Assembly: GCA_029260555.1 (NCBI GenBank)
Contig: JAJDCZ010000011.1
Location: 17,561 to 81,560, forward strand
Length of the DNA stretch: 64,000 nucleotides
DNA from: Phycisphaerales bacterium
GTDB lineage: Bacteria; Planctomycetota; Phycisphaerae; Phycisphaerales; UBA1924
Direction of reading: 5' to 3'
The notes beneath the pieces were generated by a model. It saw nothing but the letters and a program-made list of their open reading frames with translations, searched no databases and was not told the origin of the DNA. Position numbers and translations under genes: made by a program. Of the stretch, positions 35,078 to 44,381 are shown piece after piece; positions within the stretch are counted from its first letter, which is position 1; each line of letters starts with the position of its first letter.

Positions 35078-37315
35078 TCACAGGCTCATCAGCCACACGA
35101 CAACCATCAACACCACCAGCCCGCCCGCCATGCCCGCTGCATACCCATGCAACTGACCATTTTGCGTCGGCCGAATCAATGAACCCATTGCCCGAGGCAC
35201 CCACCCAAACAGATTCACCAGCCCGTCAATCAACAACTGATCCAGCCAGTACAACACATTGGCAAACACCCACAGCGGCTTGCGAATCACCGCATCATAA
35301 ATCTCGTCAATAAACCACTTGCCCCGCGCCCCCCGCGCCAGCATGCCTTTTGTCAACGCCAGATTGTCAGCACGACTCGTCGCAGCTTCAGTCCGCCCCG
35401 CATAGTGCAGCCACCATGCAATCACAATCCCAATCAAACCAAACGCCGCTGACACATAATACAAAACACCACCATGTGGATTAAGCCCGAAGAATGTCCC
35501 ACCAGCCCGCACATCCGAACTGGCTTCCACATGCCCGCTTGCATCGTGCTCAACCACGCCATGGCTCTCATACAGCGGCGACATGTACGCACTGGAATCA
35601 TGCACCATCGAACCCACCCAGCCATGCTGATCCGTGTTGATAAAGTAAGTTCCCACCGCCAGCAATGAGCTGATCGCCAAAACCCCCAGCACCGTATTGA
35701 CAGCCCAACCCGGTGCATGTGGATGAAACCCGTGACCATCCCCTTCATCCCCGTGCCCCTCAGCATCCCCTTCATATTCTTCGCCAGGCTCAAAGTGAAC
35801 CGGACCCACAAACACACGGAAGAACACACGGAAGGTGTAGTACGCTGTCATCCCCGCGGTAATCAGTAAAATCCAGCCGATCGCTGAATATCCAGGCGTG
35901 ACAAACGACTCTGCGATAATCATGTCCTTGGAGAAGAACCCTGCTGTGAACGGGAAACCCGCCAGATTCAGGCTGCCCACCAGCATCGCAATCGTCACAA
36001 TGCGCCACCCGCGCATGTTCCACAAGCCACTGATCTTGCGAAGATCCAGCTGCCCTGCAAATCCGTGCATCACCGCTCCGCAGCACAGGAAAAGCGTGGC
36101 TTTGAAAAACGCATGTGTAAACACATGAAACGCTGCGCCGGTGCTCGTCATCACCCCAAGCCCCGCAAACATGTACCCCAGTTGACTGACCGTTGAATAC
36201 GCCATGATGCGTTTGATATCAAACTGCGCCATGCCGATCGTGGCAGAGAACAACGCTGTCAGCGTGCCCACCCACGCCACCACAGGCAGTGCCCATTCAC
36301 TGACCAGAAACACCGGGAACATGCGTGCGATCAGAAACACACCCGCAGTCACCATCGTCGCAGCATGGATCAATGCGCTGACTGGCGTGGGGCCTTCCAT
36401 CGCATCCGGCAGCCACACATACAAAGGCAACTGAGCACTCTTGCCAAACGCACCAATCATCAAAAGCACCGGTATCAACTGAACCGTAAACGGGATCTGA
36501 TCCATATGCCCCGCACGAAACGCCTCAACCAGAGGCTCAACCTTGGGGAATAACTCAGCATACTCAACCGTGCCAAACTGCACGAATATCAGCATGATCC
36601 CCAGCGCCAGCCCCAGATCGCCAATGCGATTGACAATAAACGCCTTCTTGGCTGCCGCCACCGCACTGGGCTTCTTGTAAAAGTACCCGATCAACAGATA
36701 CGAGCAAAGCCCCACACCCTCCCAGCCCAGATAAAGCAGAATCAGGTTGTCCGCCATCACCAGGCAGGTCATGGCAAACACAAACAGGTTAAATGCTGCA
36801 AAGAATCTGCAATACCCCGTCCCAACATCGTCAGCCATGTATTCGCTGGCATACAACGCGATCAGCGTCCCCAGCCCGGTGACAAACAGCATCCACAACA
36901 AGGTCAGTCGATCTATATAAAGCCCGAAGTTGGCAACAAAGCTCTGCTCGCTGGATGCATCAGCCCAGGAAAAGTTGATCCAGTCAAACCCGAATACCAG
37001 CTGAGCACCATGTTCGCCCATCCCCAGCCAGGTCACCACCGTGACAACAAACGCCCCGCCCAGGCACGCAACCGTGATAAACGCTGGCAACTTGCTCTTG
37101 ATGCGAAAAATCGCACAAAGCAGCATCAAAATCGTGCCAAGTATCGGCAATGCCGGGATCAAGAGCGCCAGCTTCATATTCCCCGCTGCAGCATGATCCA
37201 CAGCCTGAGTCGCATGCTCAACCACATTACCAGCATGATCGTTCTGAGCAAGAGTCGCCATCGAGTTGATAATGTCTGTGGTCTGCAACAACACCGCTTG
37301 AGACACTCCTGACAA
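35078..37315 (-). CDS. nuoL: NADH-quinone oxidoreductase subunit L
   Basis: A 745-aa subunit with the lateral helix HL that runs along the complex I membrane arm. Clear family sequences include GWEGVGLCSYLLIGYFY, AFGKSAQLPLYVWLPDAMEGPTPVSALIHAATMVTAGVFL and KRIMAYSTVSQLGYMF. A His/Glu/Asp-rich soluble insert (EEYEGDAEGHGDEGDGHGFHPH) occurs near residue 525. The start is uncertain: TTG 37315 is the longest, but ATG 37261 or ATG 37177 is possible, and homology to NuoL begins only near MKLALLIPALP (37177). It sits between nuoK and nuoM. Confidence 0.95.
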   Translation of the reverse strand: MSGVSQAVLLQTTDIINSMATLAQNDHAGNVVEHATQAVDHAAAGNMKLALLIPALPILGTILMLLCAIFRIKSKLPAFITVACLGGAFVVTVVTWLGMGEHGAQLVFGFDWINFSWADASSEQSFVANFGLYIDRLTLLWMLFVTGLGTLIALYASEYMADDVGTGYCRFFAAFNLFVFAMTCLVMADNLILLYLGWEGVGLCSYLLIGYFYKKPSAVAAAKKAFIVNRIGDLGLALGIMLIFVQFGTVEYAELFPKVEPLVEAFRAGHMDQIPFTVQLIPVLLMIGAFGKSAQLPLYVWLPDAMEGPTPVSALIHAATMVTAGVFLIARMFPVFLVSEWALPVVAWVGTLTALFSATIGMAQFDIKRIMAYSTVSQLGYMFAGLGVMTSTGAAFHVFTHAFFKATLFLCCGAVMHGFAGQLDLRKISGLWNMRGWRIVTIAMLVGSLNLAGFPFTAGFFSKDMIIAESFVTPGYSAIGWILLITAGMTAYYTFRVFFRVFVGPVHFEPGEEYEGDAEGHGDEGDGHGFHPHAPGWAVNTVLGVLAISSLLAVGTYFINTDQHGWVGSMVHDSSAYMSPLYESHGVVEHDASGHVEASSDVRAGGTFFGLNPHGGVLYYVSAAFGLIGIVIAWWLHYAGRTEAATSRADNLALTKGMLARGARGKWFIDEIYDAVIRKPLWVFANVLYWLDQLLIDGLVNLFGWVPRAMGSLIRPTQNGQLHGYAAGMAGGLVVLMVVVWLMSL

Positions 37316-37353
37316 CTCAGCACCATGCTGAGCGCAACATTGACAACCCTCGC

Positions 37354-37704
37354 CTAGCCACGCAGCTCAGCGAACAGCAATCCATCCAGCGATGAATGCT
37401 TGCGATACAAAAGCACGACCAGTGCAAGAGCCATTGCCGCCTCGGCAGCCGCAACCGTCAGCACAAAGATCACAAACGCCTGCCCAGTATGGTGCAGATA
37501 AAATCGGCTGAATGCAATCAACGCCAGTCCCGAGGCCTGAAACATCATTTCCGTGCACAAAAACATGACAATCATGTTGCGACGCGTCAAAAATCCGATC
37601 AGACCCAGCACAAACATCCCCGCTGAGACAAACAGATAGTGGTACAGCGTCACATCGTGCATCGCTTGGGGATAGGCTGCCTGGGCCAGCGTCTGCATCA
37701 TCAC
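37354..37704 (-). CDS. nuoK: NADH-quinone oxidoreductase subunit K
   Basis: A 116-aa, three-helix membrane subunit. The helix glutamates of NuoK are present in FLCTEMMFQASGLALIAF and FVLTVAAAEAAMALALVVLLYR. Start GTG at 37704, which overlaps the nuoJ stop (GTGA) and has GGGAGG eight bases upstream; the ATG next to it is an alternative. The N-terminus carries about 18 residues more than the typical 100-aa protein. It works in the E-channel between NuoJ and the antiporter-like subunits. Confidence 0.95.
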   Translation of the reverse strand: MMMQTLAQAAYPQAMHDVTLYHYLFVSAGMFVLGLIGFLTRRNMIVMFLCTEMMFQASGLALIAFSRFYLHHTGQAFVIFVLTVAAAEAAMALALVVLLYRKHSSLDGLLFAELRG

Positions 37705-38630
37705 AAGCTGCCTCCCTCTCGCATCAAACGCGCCGCATCAAGCTTGGCCTGGTCTTCGATCTCGACCTTCTTGCGTGCCAGAACCACAGCTCCAAGCATC
37801 GCCATCAGCAAAATCACACCTGCGATCTCTATCGCTCCCGGATGCTGACCCAAAAGCACAAACCCCACACTTTGCACATTACTCGCATGAAGATCCGCAG
37901 GCATCGCCACGCCTTCGCGGCCACCGCGTGGACTCGTCACATCCACCGTCCGGGTTTCCATATGCACACCCGCAGCCCCCGCCACCTTCTCGTCTGCCTC
38001 AATCAGCCCGTCGCGCTTCATGTCACGCTCGATCTTCAAAGGCATCATGCCCAGCACCGCATCCACACGGGCTGGATCAGGCGTTGGCAGGCTCTCCATC
38101 CCCCGCCCCAGCATGGTGCTGAACATCGCCAGCAGCACAAACCCGATCAATACCGCAGAACCAGGTTCACGGGCAACCTTGTCATACTCTTCAGCCTGGG
38201 CTTGCTCTTCATCCTCGGTCTGCCCCTGCGTTGCCAGCATGATCACGAACAGATATGTGATCAAAATCGCACCGGCGTACACAATAATCAACGCAAAGGC
38301 CATGAACTCGGCTGAAAGCAGCAGATACATGCCCGCACTGGCAAGAATCGTCAGAATAAAAAAGAGTGCTGCATAGACAGGTCGGGGATGTGTAATCATC
38401 CTCAGCCCCGCCCCCAGCGCCACCGCTGCAAATACATAAAAGAACAGATTGGGCGCGTGATCGCCCGCTGCGAGCCCCAAAGCGAGCATGATTCCGCCGA
38501 CAGCGATGCCTGCGATCAGCCCGCCAAGAATCTGCGGATTGAACCCCTTGCGTGGGAGCGTGAGCCAGACACCCACGCCGCTGAGCGCCACCAGACTGTA
38601 CAAGATGACCGGGTTGACGAGGTAGTCCAA
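37701..38630 (-). CDS. nuoJ: NADH-quinone oxidoreductase subunit J, enlarged
   Basis: A 309-aa five-helix subunit; family members are commonly 165-200 aa. The core motif region AALFFILTILASAGMYLLLSAEFMAFALIIVYAGAILITYLFVIML (helix 3 with its pi-bulge glycines and tyrosine) is intact. The extra length lies mostly in a hydrophilic loop before the last helix (about residues 165-265, rich in Asp, Glu, Met, Val) and in a charged segment EDEEQAQAEEYDKVARE near 140. The start is TTG at 38630 with AAAGG upstream. It is first of the nuoJKLMN block; the promoter should lie in 38631-38765, shared with pgsA on the other strand. Confidence 0.93.
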   Translation of the reverse strand: MDYLVNPVILYSLVALSGVGVWLTLPRKGFNPQILGGLIAGIAVGGIMLALGLAAGDHAPNLFFYVFAAVALGAGLRMITHPRPVYAALFFILTILASAGMYLLLSAEFMAFALIIVYAGAILITYLFVIMLATQGQTEDEEQAQAEEYDKVAREPGSAVLIGFVLLAMFSTMLGRGMESLPTPDPARVDAVLGMMPLKIERDMKRDGLIEADEKVAGAAGVHMETRTVDVTSPRGGREGVAMPADLHASNVQSVGFVLLGQHPGAIEIAGVILLMAMLGAVVLARKKVEIEDQAKLDAARLMREGGSL

Positions 38631-38765
38631 CAGCGTACCTTTTCGTGATCATGCCAGGCTGAGCGACGCACATCATGCCCGGGCCTTCAGGATAGAGCCA
38701 ACGCCTTGTGCTGGCAACCATCAGCAATCACTCAGACCTCGCATTGGCCTGATATCATCACCCCG

Positions 38766-39425
38766 ATGACCGCTCTGCAAACTTCAAATCTCAAGCGATC
38801 CATCCCCAACGCCCTCACCATCGCAAGACTCGCCTTGGCGATCATCTTCTTTGCCATCCTCTCAACTGTCAATCTGTCCCAACCCGGCGATCCAGCCTCA
38901 AAGCTCATCTTTGCGCTGAGCATCTTCGTTCTGGCAGCGGTCACCGATGCCCTTGATGGCATGCTCGCCCGGCGCTGGAACGCCATCTCACAGTTCGGTC
39001 GAGTGATGGATCCCTTTGCTGACAAAGTCCTTGTGCTCGGAGCTTTCGTCCTGCTGGCAGGCCCGGGCTGGTCCATTTCCACCGATCAGACCACAATCCA
39101 GGCGACCGGCGTCATGCCTTGGATGACCATCGTCATCCTCGCTCGCGAGCTTCTCATCACCTCGTTGCGAGGCGTTCTCGAAGCCCAAGGCGTCGATTTC
39201 TCGGCCACCTGGTCTGGCAAAATCAAAATGATCCTCCAGTCCGCCATCATCCCGATCATCCTTCTTCTCATCGCCCTCACCGATGTCAACAAAGGCACCA
39301 CCAGCCGATCCATCATCCTCAGCCTTGTCTGGCTTTGCGTGCTTTTTACCCTCTGGTCCGCTGTCCCGTACCTGATTCGAGCCAAACGCGCCCTGGCTTC
39401 CACCAACACCGATACTTCGTCCTAA
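38766..39425 (+). CDS. pgsA: CDP-diacylglycerol-glycerol-3-phosphate phosphatidyltransferase
   Basis: A 219-aa membrane enzyme making phosphatidylglycerol phosphate from CDP-diacylglycerol and glycerol-3-phosphate. The CDP-alcohol phosphotransferase signature D-x2-DG-x2-AR-x8-G-x3-D-x3-D is complete (DALDGMLARR ... GRVMDPFAD, about residues 60-85). The ATG at 38766 is selected because the family N-terminus (SIPNALTIARLALA) follows shortly; the longer open frame from 38706 adds nothing family-like. It is followed after 10 nt by pgpA, the next enzyme of the pathway, so these two form a phosphatidylglycerol operon. Family members have about six helices. Confidence 0.95.
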   Translation: MTALQTSNLKRSIPNALTIARLALAIIFFAILSTVNLSQPGDPASKLIFALSIFVLAAVTDALDGMLARRWNAISQFGRVMDPFADKVLVLGAFVLLAGPGWSISTDQTTIQATGVMPWMTIVILARELLITSLRGVLEAQGVDFSATWSGKIKMILQSAIIPIILLLIALTDVNKGTTSRSIILSLVWLCVLFTLWSAVPYLIRAKRALASTNTDTSS

Positions 39426-39435
39426 CCTACAGACA

Positions 39436-39939
39436 ATGAAAAAGAGCCAGATTTTCATGGTGACCGCAGGCGGCCTGGGTTTCATGCACCCCTTTTCAGG
39501 CACATGGGGTTCACTGCCTCCGGTTGTGCTTGCAGGTGTACTGATCCTCGCAGGATTCGGTCCCACAGCCCACCCCGTCTTGTATAACAGCGTACTTGTC
39601 GCCACGCTGATCATCTTTTCCGCAGCCTGCGTGCTCTTTGGCGATGCTGCTGAAGCACGATTCAACAAAAAAGACCCCGGCGAGGTCGTCGCTGACGAAG
39701 TCGCAGGCCAATCCATCGCCCTTCTGGCCCTTCCCCTTGCAGTAGATGCCTCTTTTTGGCAGATTTCCTTCGCCTGCATGCTGGCTTTTTTCAGTTTTCG
39801 GTTCTTTGACATTCTCAAGCCGCCGCCTGCAAATGGCATGCAAAAGCTCCCCGCAGGCTGGGGCGTTCTTATCGATGATCTGTTCGCAGGTGTCTATGCC
39901 TTGATCGTGGTACAGATCACATTGCGCATGATGTGGTAA
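39436..39939 (+). CDS. pgpA: Phosphatidylglycerophosphatase A
   Basis: A 167-aa membrane phosphatase that removes the phosphate from phosphatidylglycerol phosphate, giving phosphatidylglycerol. Typical PgpA parts are FMHPFSGTWGSLPPVVLA (residues 16-33), DPGEVVADEVAGQ near 80 (the acidic active-site region), and FRFFDILKPPPANGMQKLPAGWGVLIDDLFAG near 121-152. ATG at 39436, ten bases after pgsA. The length and four-helix layout are normal. Confidence 0.95.
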   Translation: MKKSQIFMVTAGGLGFMHPFSGTWGSLPPVVLAGVLILAGFGPTAHPVLYNSVLVATLIIFSAACVLFGDAAEARFNKKDPGEVVADEVAGQSIALLALPLAVDASFWQISFACMLAFFSFRFFDILKPPPANGMQKLPAGWGVLIDDLFAGVYALIVVQITLRMMW

Positions 39940-40006
39940 GCCCGTATTGACAACTCACAGAAAAATTATACTGGTGCAGAGCTCTGGAATCAGATAGGCT
40001 CACATC

Positions 40007-40291
40007 ATGGGTTGTCTGTTTGTCATTCTTGCGCTGGGGTTTCCCAGACTCGTGCTTGTGGTGCTGTACCTGTTCACGAGCTACATCGCTAACGCCTATT
40101 CCAGCATGCTTTTGCCGGTGCTGGGCTTCATCTTTTTGCCCTACACCACGCTCGCCTACGCCTGGGCGATTCAGGCTCATGGCTCAGCATCTTCTGGAAT
40201 ATACCTGGGTCTCGTCATCGCAGCGTTTATCATCGACATCGCCACCGTCACAGGCGGTGCCAAAAAGCACAAAGTGATAAAAATCCGCTGA
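40007..40291 (+). CDS. Small membrane protein of unknown function
   Basis: A 94-aa protein with three hydrophobic segments (about 2-30, 35-52 and 62-82) and a Lys-rich C-terminal end (AKKHKVIKIR), suggesting a cytoplasmic tail. No family is recognised. It lies 67 nt downstream of pgpA in the same direction and may belong to the same transcript. The size, regular helices and polar tail favour a real gene, but the identity is open. Confidence 0.65.
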   Translation: MGCLFVILALGFPRLVLVVLYLFTSYIANAYSSMLLPVLGFIFLPYTTLAYAWAIQAHGSASSGIYLGLVIAAFIIDIATVTGGAKKHKVIKIR

Positions 40292-40345
40292 GTGTGCACT
40301 CTGACACACAGCCCCAATCAAGGCTGGCAGCACATCTGGTTCGCC

Positions 40346-42343
40346 TTACTCTCCCCAGACATTGTTGGACAGGTCTACATCAGGAAAGGCTTTGTCCGGG
40401 TCGATGGTGATGCTCGCAATTGCCTTGCCATCGGTCGAAATGCTCGTTGACCATTTGGTGGAATACGCCCATATCTGCACCGGAAGCGTTTTACGCTGGC
40501 GAGTGCCATCGGCATAACGCACTTCTAAGACCACCGGCATCACCAACTCGCCAAGGTTGAAAATCGTGACCAGTGCGGTGCCTTTTTCTTCATTTTGTGT
40601 CACGCTGGTGACAGCCTGATCGAGTGTGGATGTTTCCATGAACCACCCACGCCAGAACCAGGCAAGATCGACCCCGGCACCATCTTCCATCGACCGGAAA
40701 AAATCTGCCGGCTGAGGATTCTTAAATGCCCACTGCTTGATGTAAGCTCGAAAGGCAGCATCAAATCGCTCTTCGCCCAGAATCTGCTCCCGAAGCATGA
40801 TCAAGCCCGCAGCTGTCTTGGCATATGCAAGGAACCCCAGGCTTCGAGGATGGACCCGGTCAGCGTAGGTCATGATGGGCTGTTGATTGGGCCTGACCAT
40901 GCGCGATGCAATGCGGCGTGCACCAGCTCTGCCACCAGAGTTTTCCTCATCGGGGAACCAGTCTGCTCTTGAATAATGGTTGATGAAGGTGTTGAACCCT
41001 TCATCCATCCATGCATGTCGGCGTTCATCATTTGAGACGACCATGGGGAACCAGTTATGGCCGATTTCATGCGTGGTTACGCCATAGAGTCTGTGTTCAT
41101 CCTTGCGTGCCCGGCAATAGATGATCATGGGATATTCCATGCCACCCACTTTGCCATTGACATTGATCGCTGAGGGATAGGGATAGGTAAACCAGCGCTG
41201 GTTGTATCCCTTGATCGCGGTCTTAAGCATTTGCGTGCTTTGTTCCCAGAGGGGGAGGGCTTCCTTCGGATAGGCTGACTGAACGAGCGTACCGGTGTGG
41301 TCCGGGCCGCTGTCGGGAAGGAACGCAGCATCCCAGATGAACGCATCGCTGGATGAGAACGCAAAGGTGCGCACATCGTGTGCTTTAAACTGCCATGTTA
41401 ATAGCTCATCAGCCTCTGGTCTGGTCGCAGGGTCGCCAACTTCATCAGCAGAGCGGATGACGACGGTTTCATCGCTGGAGTGAGCCTCTGTGAGCCTTTG
41501 GAGCTGGGTTTCAGTCAGAACCGCTTCAGGGTTCTGTAGCGTTCCCGTAGCAACGACGATGTGGTTGCCCGGCACGGTGATGCGGACATCGTAATCGCCG
41601 AAGTTTGTGTAGAACTCGCCCTGCCCCAGGTAGTCAAGGGTGTTCCAGCCATGGGTGTCGTCGTAGACACACAGATTCGGGAACCACTGGGCAATTTCAA
41701 ACACTTTGCCTTGCTCGACTTCTTCGATGGCCAGCCGGTCTGCGCCATATTTGGGGATCTGGAAAGTCCAGGACACATCAAACTGCATTTTCTGCCCTGA
41801 AAGCAAAGGCTCGGGCAGGTCGATTCGACCCAGTGTGTCATACACCGAAATGGGGAGCTCGCCTTGAGAGCCCGTGACGATCAGATCGTTGTAGCCGCCT
41901 TCAAATGCAGACCGATTTGCAAAGCGAGTGCCCTGAGGGACAGATCGTGCACCTTGCGAGTCAGTTTTAAAGAGGTTCTGCTCGAGATTAAGCCAGAGAT
42001 AGTCAAGATCATGAGGCGAGTTGTTGGTATAGGTAATGGTCTCGCGCCCGGTTATGGTCTCATCGTCAGCATCAAGCGTCACATCAATCGAATAATCCGC
42101 CCGTTGCTGCCAGTATGCAGGGCCAGGTACACCCGATGCAAGCCGTTGTTCGTTGGCGGTGGGCAGATCAATAGGGCTGAAGATCGTCTGGGTAGAACGA
42201 TTGGTTGCAGAGCGGAACCAGTCGCTGTCAGCTTTGGTAGAGGGCTTTTCTGTTGCATGCGATGAAGCACACCCTGTCAGCAGCAAACCCATCGTGCAAA
42301 ACAACGCCAACGAACCGAACGAATACACCATTTTTAAGCGCAT
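40346..42343 (-). CDS. M1-family zinc metallopeptidase, lipoprotein
   Basis: A 665-aa exported aminopeptidase-like protein. ATG 42343 is preceded by GGAG at eight bases, and the first 25 residues are a lipoprotein signal with lipobox LLTGC; the frame remains open to 42388 but that start is worse. The N-terminal beta-sandwich is followed by the catalytic domain with H425-E426-x-x-H429 and the third zinc ligand E448, exactly the M1 spacing. The usual GxMEN substrate loop is represented by VGGMEYP near 410, as in some bacterial M1 relatives. It would act at the outer face of a membrane. It stands alone, convergent with the small membrane protein. Confidence 0.92.
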   Translation of the reverse strand: MRLKMVYSFGSLALFCTMGLLLTGCASSHATEKPSTKADSDWFRSATNRSTQTIFSPIDLPTANEQRLASGVPGPAYWQQRADYSIDVTLDADDETITGRETITYTNNSPHDLDYLWLNLEQNLFKTDSQGARSVPQGTRFANRSAFEGGYNDLIVTGSQGELPISVYDTLGRIDLPEPLLSGQKMQFDVSWTFQIPKYGADRLAIEEVEQGKVFEIAQWFPNLCVYDDTHGWNTLDYLGQGEFYTNFGDYDVRITVPGNHIVVATGTLQNPEAVLTETQLQRLTEAHSSDETVVIRSADEVGDPATRPEADELLTWQFKAHDVRTFAFSSSDAFIWDAAFLPDSGPDHTGTLVQSAYPKEALPLWEQSTQMLKTAIKGYNQRWFTYPYPSAINVNGKVGGMEYPMIIYCRARKDEHRLYGVTTHEIGHNWFPMVVSNDERRHAWMDEGFNTFINHYSRADWFPDEENSGGRAGARRIASRMVRPNQQPIMTYADRVHPRSLGFLAYAKTAAGLIMLREQILGEERFDAAFRAYIKQWAFKNPQPADFFRSMEDGAGVDLAWFWRGWFMETSTLDQAVTSVTQNEEKGTALVTIFNLGELVMPVVLEVRYADGTRQRKTLPVQIWAYSTKWSTSISTDGKAIASITIDPDKAFPDVDLSNNVWGE

Positions 42344-42468
42344 AGATATCTCCACAATGAAAAAGAGCCACCTCGTGAGCCCGATCATACCGACTTGCAG
42401 TGCTGAGATTGCACAATCCCGCAGGCTGCAGGCAGGATTTTACTTGTCGCCAAATGGATGAAAAACTC

Positions 42469-43995
42469 TCATAAACGCCGATCCAGGAGGCGATACTGGA
42501 TGGCTTCTGCGACATGATCTGTTGTGACAGCCTGGGATTCATCCAGATCCGCGATGGTGCGTGCGAGCCTGCGAATCTTGTCATATGCCCTGGCAGACAA
42601 GCCCAACTCGTTCATGGCATGACCCAGAAGCTGCATGGCTGAATCGTCCAGCACCGCTGCTTTATCAAGCGATTTACCGCTGAGCCTGGCGTTGGTCACC
42701 CCCTGCTGACTGCGATCGTGCATAGTTGAAAGCGCCTTGGTGATCTGGTCTTTCATGTCTTTCGTCGAAGTTCCCGTGGGAGCTGTGGATAGCTCGCGAA
42801 ATGACACAGCAGGCGCTTCGATGTGAATATCAACCCGGTCAAGCAAAGGCCCAGATATTCTTGACAGGTAGCGCTCCATCTCACGCTGGCCGACCTGGCC
42901 GGGTGCTACATCGCCACGAGGCGTGGGATTCATCGCAGCGACCAGCATGAAATCAGCAGGAAAGCGCACGGAACCATGAGCACGGGCGATGGTGACGACA
43001 TGATCTTCCATCGGCTGGCGCAGCGTCTCCAGCACGCCACGGGGAAACTCGGGCAACTCATCAAGAAAAAGCACGCCATGATGGGCGAGGGATATTTCAC
43101 CGGGGCGAGGCACCATGCCCCCGCCGACAATCGCTGGGGCACTGGCGGTGTGGTGGGGGGTGCGCACCGGGCGAACAGAGATCATTCCCGATCCTGGCTC
43201 TAACAGACCCGCAGAGGAATAGATCCGTGTGATCTCAAGGGCTTGTTCTGGCGTAAGTGGTGGCAGGATGCCGGGCAGAGCTTTGGCCATCATGGTCTTG
43301 CCGGTGCCCGCGGGACCAAGCATGACGATGTTGTGCCCGCCCGCAGCTGCGATGACCATGGCTCGCTTGACCGATTCCTGACCCTTGATCTGAGCAAAGT
43401 CGATTGGAGCGGTGGTGTTTTTAATGAGGCTGGCAATGTCGGGAGTGGGGGTGGGTTCAAGGTCCAGCTGACCATTGAGAAGCCCGACCACCTGGGCGAG
43501 CGTGCCACAGCCAAAGACATCAATGTCTTCAACCAGTGCTGCTTCTGGAGCATTAAACGCTGGCACGATGACCGCATTCATGCCTTGGCGCTTGGCACGC
43601 TCTGCCAGGGCGATGGCGCCGCGGATTGGCCGAAGCCTGCCATCAAGTGCAAGCTCGCCTGCGATGAGTGCATTGCGGGGGCTGGGGCGTTGGTCAGGAT
43701 CAGCCTTGATGATGCCTTGGGTGATGAGCAGCCCGACCGCGATAGGCAGATCAAAGACCGGGCCTTCCTTGCGGACATCAGCGGGGGCAAGGTTGATGAG
43801 CACACGCCCGACGGGGTAGGCATAGCCCGTGTTGACGACCGCAGCCTGCACGCGCTCAAGCGATTCCTTGACCGCAGCATCGGGCAGCCCCACGACAGAT
43901 TGCTTCTCCAGCCCTCTTGGATCAAAGTCGACCTCGACCTCGCAAGACGCTGCATCTATGCCTTTCAGGATGTATGAATGGATGCGTGCGAGCAT
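42469..43995 (-). CDS. comM: Magnesium-chelatase-like AAA+ protein ComM/YifB
   Basis: A 508-aa AAA+ protein. ATG 43995 (MLARIHSYILKGIDA) matches the family start; the frame runs on to 44055 without family sequence. The N-terminal ChlI-type S5-fold domain (SVVGLPDAAVKESLERV, LAPADVRKEGPVFDLPIAVGLL) precedes the AAA core with Walker A GPAGTGKT near 220, Walker B VLFLDELPEF, and the C-terminal MgChlI lid (LGLSARAYDKIRRLARTIADL). In naturally transformable bacteria ComM is a helicase promoting branch migration during recombination. Here no other competence gene is present, so the role in this organism is inferred. Confidence 0.94.
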   Translation of the reverse strand: MLARIHSYILKGIDAASCEVEVDFDPRGLEKQSVVGLPDAAVKESLERVQAAVVNTGYAYPVGRVLINLAPADVRKEGPVFDLPIAVGLLITQGIIKADPDQRPSPRNALIAGELALDGRLRPIRGAIALAERAKRQGMNAVIVPAFNAPEAALVEDIDVFGCGTLAQVVGLLNGQLDLEPTPTPDIASLIKNTTAPIDFAQIKGQESVKRAMVIAAAGGHNIVMLGPAGTGKTMMAKALPGILPPLTPEQALEITRIYSSAGLLEPGSGMISVRPVRTPHHTASAPAIVGGGMVPRPGEISLAHHGVLFLDELPEFPRGVLETLRQPMEDHVVTIARAHGSVRFPADFMLVAAMNPTPRGDVAPGQVGQREMERYLSRISGPLLDRVDIHIEAPAVSFRELSTAPTGTSTKDMKDQITKALSTMHDRSQQGVTNARLSGKSLDKAAVLDDSAMQLLGHAMNELGLSARAYDKIRRLARTIADLDESQAVTTDHVAEAIQYRLLDRRL

Positions 43996-44284
43996 ATGCC
44001 GAACATGGTACACGATTGAGACAGGGGAGGCACGGGAGATCCAAATCAGATGCACAAGGCAAGGCTAAAAAGAAAACTGCGTCCGATAACACATGCAAGT
44101 TTATTCAAGCGAACTGGGAGCATCATTTGGGAGTGACTGGGGATTGAGAGGGGCAATCACAAGGCAGATCCTGTGTGAAAGAGGTTCTGCCATCTTGCAG
44201 TATTCGTGTGGAGCATCGGTATGGAAAATTTCTGATGCAGCGCTGTAAAAACCATGTTATTCATTTGTGAACACTCAATATCAG

Positions 44285-44377
44285 GGTGCCACTGCTCGCC
44301 GTCTTCGGCGCAGTCGTGTTTCTACAGATGAGCGAACCAAGACACTACTGCGATGCTGCGCATCGAGTAGTGGCACC
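44285..44377. repeat. REP-like palindrome doublet (BIME-like), two inverted units
   Basis: Unit 1 (44285-44323) and unit 2 (44338-44377, opposite orientation) share the arms GGTGCCACT[G/A]CTCG and CGCAGT[C/A]GTGT around different centres (CCGTCTTCGG in one, a GATGC-TGC-GCATC hairpin in the other), separated by 14 nt. Each unit folds alone: CACTGC-t-CGCCG/TCTT/CGGCG-CAGT-c-GTG, and CACTACT-g-CGATGC/TGC/GCATCG-AGTAGTG. As the units are inverted they also pair with each other, giving a four-arm cloverleaf. This inverted pair with a GGTG head resembles REP/BIME elements mobilised by RAYT transposases; that identity is inference. Confidence 0.7.
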
Positions 44378-44381
44378 TTCA

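Noticed and set aside
34345..35313. A 322-codon + strand frame opposite nuoM and nuoL
   Set aside because: It is antisense to well supported nuo genes, is extremely rich in His, Arg, Gln and Pro, and has no family-like sequence; it results from the codon bias of the genes on the other strand.
43243..43977. A 244-codon + strand frame opposite comM
   Set aside because: Fully within the ComM coding region, where the minus-strand protein has all AAA motifs. The + strand product has no recognisable motif.
43917..44147. A 76-codon + strand frame near the comM start
   Set aside because: Mostly antisense to comM; the remaining 35 codons have no ribosome site or motif.
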